NCBI RefSeq assembly: GCF_027257195.1
Contig: NZ_JAPDFS010000003.1
Location: 302,859-366,858 of the forward strand
Length of the DNA: 64,000 bases
Direction of reading: 5' to 3'
Origin: Halorubrum sp. F4
GTDB taxonomy: Archaea; Halobacteriota; Halobacteria; Halobacteriales; Haloferacaceae
The notes below the pieces were generated by a model. It was not told the DNA's origin. It was given only the letters and a program-made list of their open reading frames with translations, and ran no database searches. Shown here piece after piece: positions 53,012-59,421 of this stretch; position 1 is the stretch's first letter, and every line of letters starts with the position of its first letter. The position numbers and the translations under genes were made by a program.

Positions 53012-53065
53012 CAGAGAATAACTGCTGAATATAGTACGTGTATGTAGGAATCAGCAGTCCGATTT

Positions 53066-53461
53066 CTAATTGACAGCACGCAACCGTTCAGGGACAATCG
53101 TGTGTTCCACTATGAGAGCAAAGAGGACTCCAACGTAACCTCCGACAATGAGGGCGTCAGATGGTGGTATGAATGGAGGGACCCCGAACGCAAGCGAAAG
53201 CCCGAGCGTGAGAGGAAATACGATCATAGCGATACCAAACGCCACCAATGTCAAACGCTCTCGGCTCTGTTCCGAGTATCGGTCACGCATAACCCAGACA
53301 ACCGGACCGGCAAGGAGTGCAGCACCGACTCCAATGCCCACAATAGAACCCCATGGAATGAAACCATCTTCCATGAGTCGGAGAAGGCTCAACAGAGCGA
53401 ACATCCCTATAAATACGAATACAAGGAATTGTCGCGCAGCGGCTGAGAGCGAGGGAACCAT
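53066..53461 (-). CDS. Membrane protein, array member 8
   Basis: A 131-residue protein on the minus strand with four helices (FLVFVFIGMFALLSLL; SIVGIGVGAALLAGPVVWV; LVAFGIAMIVFPLTLGLSL; ALIVGGYVGVLFALIVEH). A basic-acidic loop RDRYSEQSRERLT splits the two pairs. It ends TIVPERLRAVN. It could be a doubled form of the two-helix members. Confidence 0.6.
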   Translation of the reverse strand: MVPSLSAAARQFLVFVFIGMFALLSLLRLMEDGFIPWGSIVGIGVGAALLAGPVVWVMRDRYSEQSRERLTLVAFGIAMIVFPLTLGLSLAFGVPPFIPPSDALIVGGYVGVLFALIVEHTIVPERLRAVN

Positions 53462-53548
53462 ATCGTCAGAGAAATCTCGTTTTGTATAAATCCTTTCTGG
53501 GGGGAAGCCGAATCACTTAGCGTAAGTAGGTGACATACCAGCAGCGAT

Positions 53549-53776
53549 CTAGCTTGTTTGTCTATCGTGGTTTCTTTGTAATTTTGGATACATCCAAACC
53601 CAGATAGCAATCAGAAACACACAATTGAATAGCCAGACAGGGTCAGTGAACTTGTCACGAAGAAATACAGAAGGGTTACCTCCGAGTAAAACTGCTCCAA
53701 GAGCTCCGACAGCCACGAGGCCTGCCACGAATAAGCTAATGAAAATAATTGTATCGCGTCTAAATGACCGCTTCAT
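53549..53776 (-). CDS. Small membrane protein, array member 9
   Basis: A 75-residue protein on the minus strand. KRSFRRD precedes helix TIIFISLFVAGLVAVGALGA, then GGNPSVFLRDKFTDP, then helix VWLFNCVFLIAIWVWMY and tail PKLQRNHDRQTS. It shares a module with member 8. Confidence 0.6.
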   Translation of the reverse strand: MKRSFRRDTIIFISLFVAGLVAVGALGAVLLGGNPSVFLRDKFTDPVWLFNCVFLIAIWVWMYPKLQRNHDRQTS

Positions 53777-53829
53777 GTTTTATTGGTTCATCTCTACGGG
53801 AATACTCCTTCGGTACATTCGTACTCCTC

Positions 53830-53881
53830 ATCGACCGACCATTTCAGACGATATCGTGTCTGAGGAATAGAATTCAACGGG
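53830..53881 (+). repeat. SMR repeat copy 8a
   Basis: Extended copy starting catcgaccgaccatttcag, like the outer part of copies 6 and 10, with core ctgaggaatagaattcaacggg. Confidence 0.7.
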
Positions 53882-53905
53882 TTTGTTGAAACCCTTAGAA
53901 AGTGA
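53881..53905 (-). repeat. SMR repeat copy 8b (inverted, partial, head to head with 8a)
   Basis: The plus-strand sequence gggtttgttgaaacccttag resembles the ggctctgttgaaatcctat end of the long form. The junction ttcaac-gggttt-gttgaa is a perfect 6-bp inverted repeat. Confidence 0.5.
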
Positions 53906-53961
53906 TGCGTTTTTGCGATCGTGCTGAATATAGAGAGTGTATTCACCGTCGGATGTGTCCA

Positions 53962-53969
53962 CTTATATA
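53962..53969 (+). promoter_or_regulatory. TATA-like box of array member 10
   Basis: The box cttatata starts 35 nt before ATG 53997. Confidence 0.5.
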
Positions 53970-53996
53970 TTCTACCGAGTTGGACACTAAACAAGG

Positions 53997-54179
53997 ATGG
54001 CAGAGGAAGTCTCTCAACGCCGCTGGTTGCTCCTCCTGGTCGCAGCGTGTATCGCAGGCTCAACACAAGTTTATAGAGTAATTATTGGTGAGGGGGGAAC
54101 TCTCGGCGTGATTTCTTCTGCCGCATGGTTACTTGCGATTCTCATCTCAGGGTGGCAACTGAATCAGTCTCGCCATTAG
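53997..54179 (+). CDS. Small membrane protein, array member 10
   Basis: A 60-residue protein: AEEVSQRR, helix WLLLLVAACIAGSTQVYRV, a Gly-rich loop (GEGGTLG), helix VISSAAWLLAILISGWQL, tail NQSRH. Its own TATA box is present. Function unknown. Confidence 0.55.
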   Translation: MAEEVSQRRWLLLLVAACIAGSTQVYRVIIGEGGTLGVISSAAWLLAILISGWQLNQSRH

Positions 54180-54599
54180 TTGGTAGCGACCGATTCGCAC
54201 CCTGTATTTAGCACACCACTTTTGCTAGATTTGAAGGATTTCAACAGAGCCGAATTCAACAGAATCACCCTCTCTATTCAATAGTCGAATCTTGATAGAA
54301 TTCGGGCATTCTCTCCGATCACGCAAGAGAAATGAGTCAATCGGCGATTGATTTTCTCTCCCTGTGCCAGTTTGGATGTACGCGAACCCCACCGATGCAC
54401 CAGTGGACGGCCAGCTATCGAACGAAAGCACGCGCCTCGCACTATTACGGCGTCTACCCCGACGCAGTCATGCGATTAGAACGATACGGGCGCGACGGGC
54501 GCGCGTTCACGCTCGTAACGGATCGACCTTTCAGGGCTGTGTAGCCTGATTTCAGGGGTTTCAGATCGGGGTCTGATCGTGGTTTGCGTCTCCAAGAGC
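54180..54599. other. Gap between the array and the recombinase
   Basis: Holds SMR copy 9 near its left end. A 70-codon frame at 54332-54544 (with RYGRDGRAFTLVTDRP) is open, but its start and composition are unconvincing; it may be the end of a decayed gene. Confidence 0.4.
54231..54253 (+). repeat. SMR repeat copy 9 (core only)
   Basis: The core ttgaaggatttcaacagagc-cga; the segment ttcaacaga recurs a few bases on at 54255. Confidence 0.6.
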
Positions 54600-55610
54600 A
54601 TGAGCCTCGAACCACTCGACCCGGAAACCGGAGTAGAACTGTACCTCGCCGATCGCGAAACCGAGGTGGCAAAGGCAACGCTGTACTCGCATAGCTCCCG
54701 CCTCGGTCACTTCAGACGATGGTGTGAGGAGGAAGAGATAGACAATCTGAACGATCTCACCGGGAGATTGCTCCACGAGTACCGTTTGTGGCGGCGTCGC
54801 GACGGTGACCTCGCACCCGCCACAGAGAAGACTCAGATGGACACGCTTCGCGTGTTCGTCAAATGGGCCGAGTCGGTCGACGCCGTGGAGCGCGACCTCC
54901 ACACGAAGGTGCGGTCGCCGGTCCTCCGCGACGGACAAAACGTCCGCGACGTAATGCTCGAATCCGATCGTGCCGAGGAGATCCTCGACTATCTCGCAAA
55001 GTACGAGTACGCTTCGCGTCAGCACGTTGCGCTCTCGCTGATGTGGCACACGATGATGCGAATTGGTGCCATCCACTCACTCGACGTGGACGACTACGAT
55101 CCGGAGAGTCAGTCGCTTGCCGTCGTTCATCGGCCTGAGACTGGCACGACAATCAAGAACGGAGAGAACGGTGAACGCCTCGTCGCCCTCTCGAACAATG
55201 TGTGCCGACTGCTTGACGACTGGATCGCTGACAAGCGTCCGGAGAGCGAGGACGAGTTCGGTCGACGGCCGCTACTGTCCACGTCGAAGGGCCGGGCACA
55301 CCGCACGACGCTACGCGGAGACTGTTACCGAGCAACTCGTCCTTGTATCGTGGCGGGTACATGTCCCCACGACCGGGATGTCGAGAGCTGTGAAGCAACG
55401 GCGTATACGGCGGCTTTCGATTGTCCCTCAAGTGTGAGTCCCCATGCACTACGACGGGGTGGAATTACGCATCACCTCAACAACGAGGTGCCGAAGGACG
55501 TCGTCGGGGATCGTGCGAATGTCACGCGTGAGGTTCTTGACGAGCACTACGACCGGCGTAGTCAGCGCGAGAAAATGGAACAGCGACGGAAGTTTCTCAA
55601 CAATATCTGA
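54600..55610 (+). CDS. Tyrosine recombinase (phage/XerCD-type integrase)
   Basis: A 336-residue enzyme. The N-terminal SAM-like core-binding domain (about 1-95) starts EPLDPETGVELYLADRETE. The catalytic part has Arg154 in MMRIGAIHSL, His282 and Arg285 in SPHALRRGG, and the nucleophile Tyr317 in DEHYDRRS. A Cys/His-rich insert (CIVAGTCPHDRDVESC... DCPS) lies just before the HxxR motif and may bind zinc. It could have moved the adjacent array or the whole AT-rich block. ATG 54600 is the first start in the conserved part. Confidence 0.9.
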   Translation: MSLEPLDPETGVELYLADRETEVAKATLYSHSSRLGHFRRWCEEEEIDNLNDLTGRLLHEYRLWRRRDGDLAPATEKTQMDTLRVFVKWAESVDAVERDLHTKVRSPVLRDGQNVRDVMLESDRAEEILDYLAKYEYASRQHVALSLMWHTMMRIGAIHSLDVDDYDPESQSLAVVHRPETGTTIKNGENGERLVALSNNVCRLLDDWIADKRPESEDEFGRRPLLSTSKGRAHRTTLRGDCYRATRPCIVAGTCPHDRDVESCEATAYTAAFDCPSSVSPHALRRGGITHHLNNEVPKDVVGDRANVTREVLDEHYDRRSQREKMEQRRKFLNNI

Positions 55611-55693
55611 GCGGAGGCCTCATCTTCCTTATTGAACCACCACTGGTCAACCCACGTCCGTCTCCGTCGATCTAATGGATTTCGCCCCACACG

Positions 55694-55700
55694 TTTATTA
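55694..55700 (+). promoter_or_regulatory. TATA-like box of the TA pair
   Basis: The box tttatta lies 24-30 nt upstream of ATG 55724, giving a leaderless bicistronic mRNA. Confidence 0.5.
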
Positions 55701-55723
55701 CATTATATTACGTACTATTGCAC

Positions 55724-56044
55724 ATGCCAATCAGCATCGATCGATTCAACGAAGACCCAACCGAAGCACTCGATCTCAAGGAAGGGACGCAGCCGTACCG
55801 ACTGCTACGATTCCTCGGTAGCAATAGTGATCAGGCGTTCACGCAGACGGAGCTCCACGAAGCGACGGGTATCAAGCGTGGGAGCGTCGGCGCCGTGCTG
55901 TCCCGTCTTGAGGATCGTGGGCTCGTTCGCCATCGTGGCCGATACTGGGCCATCGTCGAGGACGACCGTCTCGCATCCTACGCTGCACAGACCAACGCAA
56001 GCTCCGCTTCGACGACGGACGATTACTACGGCGGCGAGGAATGA
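55724..56044 (+). CDS. Winged-helix (MarR-like) protein, likely antitoxin/regulator
   Basis: A 106-residue protein. The helix-turn-helix region is FTQTELHEATGIKRGSVGAVLSRLEDRGLVRHRG, followed by a short wing YWAIVEDD and an acidic tail ending DDYYGGEE. It overlaps the next gene by ATGA (56041-56044). In haloarchaeal genomes such a pair sits near integrases; I infer that it represses the operon and neutralises the PemK-like partner. Confidence 0.75.
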   Translation: MPISIDRFNEDPTEALDLKEGTQPYRLLRFLGSNSDQAFTQTELHEATGIKRGSVGAVLSRLEDRGLVRHRGRYWAIVEDDRLASYAAQTNASSASTTDDYYGGEE

Positions 56045-56376
56045 CGGACGTGTACGAACGCGGTACAGTCGTTAAAGGCCCAGATCTGCTCGCGGATCAC
56101 GACTACCGCCCGTACGTCTGTCTGAGTGATCGCACACACCCATTCCACGATGAGGAAGCGCTCTATGCCGCGGCTACAACGACCCGACGGGCAGTCGCGA
56201 TTCCGCTTACTGACGATGACTTCGTCTCGGGAGGGTTACCGAAAGAGAGCTACGTTAATCCGTGGACAGTCACCACAATTCGACATGCAGATATGGAGCA
56301 CGAAGAAGGACGCCTCGTTGAGGCAACGACGGAGAAAATCGCGACCGAAGCCGCAGCTTATCTCGGTGTCCGATGA
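56041..56376 (+). CDS. PemK/MazF-like toxin, probable
   Basis: A 111-residue protein. It starts YERGTVVKGPDLLADHDYRPYVCLSD, the strand and loop order of the PemK/MazF barrel (G-x-V-V near the start, R-P-Y-V-x-L-S). Later segments are AVAIPLTDDDF and YVNPWTVTTIRHAD. MazF-type toxins cut mRNA; the catalytic residues are not certain by eye. It is coupled to the upstream winged-helix gene and ends 4 nt before an inverted SMR repeat. Confidence 0.65.
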   Translation: MTDVYERGTVVKGPDLLADHDYRPYVCLSDRTHPFHDEEALYAAATTTRRAVAIPLTDDDFVSGGLPKESYVNPWTVTTIRHADMEHEEGRLVEATTEKIATEAAAYLGVR

Positions 56377-56379
56377 ATT

Positions 56380-56445
56380 GGCTCTGTTGAAATGCTATTC
56401 TTCAGATATACTCTCGCCTGAAACAGACGGTCGATGAGAGTTGCG
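56380..56445 (-). repeat. SMR repeat copy 10 (inverted, long form)
   Basis: A 66-nt copy matching copy 6 in 58 of 66 positions, directly after the PemK-like gene. It is the rightmost copy seen. Confidence 0.85.
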
Positions 56446-56821
56446 AATTGACCAGCGAGAATTCTACCAATTTGAGATAACGTTCTGAGCGCCGTGCAAA
56501 ATGTAGGGCGCGTATTTTAAACAGAGGATTCGAGGAAGATCGACGGTTCAGGTTGGTCTATACAGTACATTCGTAAAACTGGCGAGTAGTTACCTCGCTC
56601 CGAAGAGAGGACATATGACACCCGGTACAAGCCAGAGGTACATCCTCGATATTTTGATCCCGTAGGACGAGCGACGACAGTCACGCCGTCGTCGGTGATG
56701 TCGATCGATACTCACCTAGCCGTTCTAAACACCGAGTGGTGGTGTACGAGGGTGAGGCTGTATCTCGGTCCCACTGAGGCTACCGCCATCAACCAACCTG
56801 ACCAGCGTGAATCGTGTCTTC
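56446..56821. other. AT-rich to mixed spacer before the arsenic island
   Basis: No gene is supported. Composition changes from AT-rich to mixed near 56600. Short frames on both strands lack start signals or motifs. Confidence 0.5.
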
Positions 56822-58000
56822 TCAGTCGTCGTCCACTTGTGAGGAAACGGGCTCGTCCGGTGGTCTCGTGCTTTCGAGTTGTCCCGTCTCGTACCCACCC
56901 CAGTCGAATCGATCTTGGAAATAAATCGCGACGTGAACCAGTGCGAGCAGTACCGGGACTTCGATGAGCGGGCCGATCACGGTCGCGAACGCGACACCGG
57001 AGCCGACGCCGAACACCGCGACTGCGACGGCGATCGCGAGCTCGAAGTTATTGGAGGCGGCGGTGAATCCGATGGCGGTCGTCGTGGAGTAATCGGCTCC
57101 GATCCCGCGACCCATGCCGAAGCTCACGAAGAACATCACGACGAAGTAGATCGTTAGCGGCACCGCGATGAGCAGGACGTCGCTCGGCTGCGCGACGATG
57201 CGCTCGCCCTGCATCGCGAACATCACGATCACGGTGAAGAGCAGCGCAATCAGTGTCAACGGGCTGATCGTCGGCTCGAACGTCTCCTCGTACCACTCGG
57301 TCCCCTTCGTCCGCGTGCCGACGAACCGCGAGAGAATGCCGGCGGCGAAGGGGATCCCGAGGAAAATCGCGATCGCCTCGAACACCTGCATCGGCGTGAT
57401 GTCGAACGCCGAGATACCGGCAACGAGCGATTCCATGCCCAGAAGCGGCGGGAGGAACAGTGCGAAGAACCAGATGTACACGCCGTAGGTGAGGATCTGG
57501 AAGACGCTGTTGAACGCGACGAGTCCCGCGGCGTACTCGTTGGAGCCTTCCGCGAGTTCGTTCCAGACGAGCACCATCGCGATACAGCGGGCCATCCCGA
57601 TGAACACCAACCCGAGGAAGAACTCAGGACGTGCTGGCAGTCCGGGGACGAATCCACTGAAGAACACAATCGCCAGTGCAAACATGAGGGTCGGCCCGAT
57701 GAGCCAGTTTTGGACGAGGCTCAATCCGAGCACTTTCACGTTCTTGAAAACGGCGGGGAGCTGCCTATAGTTGACTTTCGCCAGTGGCGGGTACATCATC
57801 AACACGAGTCCGATCTCCACGAGATGAAGGTCCTGAATCGGGCCAGTGAGTGACGGCGCGACGTAGCCGAGGCCGATCCCGATTGCCATCGCTCCGAAGA
57901 TCCAAACGGTGAGGTACTTGTCGAGGAAGTCCATCGACCGCGGATCTCCACAGGACTCACAGTCGCAGTTCGGTCCGTGTTCGTGGGCGCCCTCATTCAC
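56822..58000 (-). CDS. arsB: ACR3 family arsenite efflux transporter
   Basis: A 392-residue, ten-helix carrier exporting As(III). The ACR3 mark [18 protein letters not shown] carries the essential Cys139, followed by the conserved region [13 protein letters not shown]. An extra N-terminal segment [13 protein letters not shown], rich in Cys and His, precedes the first helix and might bind arsenite or metal. The GTG start at 58000 has ggggtga about 8 nt upstream. It is the last gene of the arsenic block. The ArsB/ACR3 naming varies; this is the ACR3 type. Confidence 0.93.
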   Translation of the reverse strand: MNEGAHEHGPNCDCESCGDPRSMDFLDKYLTVWIFGAMAIGIGLGYVAPSLTGPIQDLHLVEIGLVLMMYPPLAKVNYRQLPAVFKNVKVLGLSLVQNWLIGPTLMFALAIVFFSGFVPGLPARPEFFLGLVFIGMARCIAMVLVWNELAEGSNEYAAGLVAFNSVFQILTYGVYIWFFALFLPPLLGMESLVAGISAFDITPMQVFEAIAIFLGIPFAAGILSRFVGTRTKGTEWYEETFEPTISPLTLIALLFTVIVMFAMQGERIVAQPSDVLLIAVPLTIYFVVMFFVSFGMGRGIGADYSTTTAIGFTAASNNFELAIAVAVAVFGVGSGVAFATVIGPLIEVPVLLALVHVAIYFQDRFDWGGYETGQLESTRPPDEPVSSQVDDD

Positions 58001-58095
58001 GATTCTGTCACCCCCGTGGTGTCGGACGAGTCGAACGATGGACGATACCGGCGTGTAAACAGGTGAGCGGTCATAATAGGTTTCGGCAGGGGCCG

Positions 58096-58551
58096 TTACT
58101 CTTCGGCGGCGATCACGTCGAGCTGTACGTCTGCGCCGCCGGGCAGCGAACAGACGCCGACGACGGTCCGCGGGGGAAGGTCAACGTCGTCGAACCGCGA
58201 CTCGTAGACGTGATCGACCGCCTCCGCGGCGCTCGGGTCCGTGAGCTGGATCTCAAGTTTCATCACGTCGCTGAACGTCGCGTTTCGATTGTCGGCGAGC
58301 GCGGATTCGAGGTTGTCGAGTGCGGTCGAAAACTGCTCTTCGATTGAGTGATCACTCAATACTTGGCCATCGACTTCGGGAAGGATACCCTCGAAAAAGC
58401 GTAGGTCTGACGACCCGGTTCGCTTCCCGAACGCTCCGATATTACTCGTTCCTTCGCGCTGTCGCTTGCTCTCCTCGCTTAACGCCGGATCGATGTTCAT
58501 CTCGCTCTCGTGCTTCGACTCCGATCCGATCTCGGTTGTCTTCTGACCCAT
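58096..58551 (-). CDS. RidA/YjgF family protein
   Basis: A 151-residue protein. The RidA core begins at about residue 35 with [22 protein letters not shown], continues with [15 protein letters not shown] and ends with the typical [23 protein letters not shown], including the substrate-binding Arg (PPRT). RidA enzymes deaminate reactive enamine/imine intermediates. The first ~35 residues ([26 protein letters not shown]) are an unusual charged extension; a later start is possible. Its place between the FKBP and ACR3 genes is unexpected. Confidence 0.82.
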   Translation of the reverse strand: MGQKTTEIGSESKHESEMNIDPALSEESKRQREGTSNIGAFGKRTGSSDLRFFEGILPEVDGQVLSDHSIEEQFSTALDNLESALADNRNATFSDVMKLEIQLTDPSAAEAVDHVYESRFDDVDLPPRTVVGVCSLPGGADVQLDVIAAEE

Positions 58552-58749
58552 GATAGATGAACAGTTATTCATATATTAAAACTCTTCGAAGAAACTCAAG
58601 CGTCGACAACGGGGCCATGTCTCGAACGACAGAGCGAGAACACAGCTCTGCTGGTGTCGAAACAACGCGCAATAGAGAACGGAAACAACCTACCGCGGGT
58701 ACCGCTGAACGAGACTGGAGCGGAACCGATCGTCCGACGACGCAGACGG

Positions 58750-59421
58750 TTACGTCGAATACGACGCTGTCACGGACACATCATCAACGGGGAGGAGCCG
58801 TCTCGCGTCACGGATGAACGCCCGGCGTCGCCGATCGCGCTCTCGCGACGGATCGGCCGCGGTGATCGAGACGACGAGGCGGCCGTCTGAGAGCGTCGTC
58901 TCGGCGTCGAGCCCGTGGAGCGCGCTGAGCGCCCCGACTCGGTCGTGATCCGTGACCCGCCCGCCGACCGACAGGTCGTACTCTAACGTAACGCCCGCCA
59001 GCGAGTGGTTGTAATCGAGGTGTGCGGTCTCGTCGTCGACGGACTCGATCACACACTCGCGGCCGGCGACGGAGATGGTTCGACCGGCCTCGCGCTGGTC
59101 TGCCGGAACGAGCGCGGACGGTACCGTTTCGCGCTTGCCCGAGTCACGCTCGCCGAATGCGTCGTCCGGCTCCACGGTGACCGTCGTCGACCCGCCGACT
59201 CCGACCGCTCGTATCGCGTCCTCGATCGGTTCGAACACGTGTCCTTCACCGAGTACGATGACGATCGGTCCCTCGGCGTCAATGCCATCTATGTCAGCGG
59301 CGGCGGCGACCGAGGGATCCGTGGTGTCCACGACGTGACCGCTCTCGGCGGCGCGGGCGGTGTATTCGATCCGGACGAAGTCTCCGTCTGCGAGCCCCTC
59401 CGCGTGTTCTGTGCTCGTCAT
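58750..59421 (-). CDS. FKBP-type peptidyl-prolyl isomerase (SlyD-like)
   Basis: A 223-residue protein. An FKBP domain with DFVRIEYTARAAESGHVVDTT, VIVLGEGHVFEPIEDAI and the late segment AHLDYNHSLAG-x-L-x-Y is interrupted by an insert-in-flap region, as in SlyD. The C-terminal ~65 residues lack the His-rich tail of bacterial SlyD. It speeds proline isomerisation and helps folding. The start overlaps the aioA stop (59418-59421), so it is translated with arsenite oxidase and may help its folding or cofactor loading. Confidence 0.87.
   Translation of the reverse strand: MTSTEHAEGLADGDFVRIEYTARAAESGHVVDTTDPSVAAAADIDGIDAEGPIVIVLGEGHVFEPIEDAIRAVGVGGSTTVTVEPDDAFGERDSGKRETVPSALVPADQREAGRTISVAGRECVIESVDDETAHLDYNHSLAGVTLEYDLSVGGRVTDHDRVGALSALHGLDAETTLSDGRLVVSITAADPSRERDRRRRAFIRDARRLLPVDDVSVTASYST

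Noticed and set aside
49980..56445. SMR repeats as a CRISPR array
   Set aside because: Copies are 340-860 bp or more apart, imperfect, in both orientations and separated by genes; no cas genes are present.
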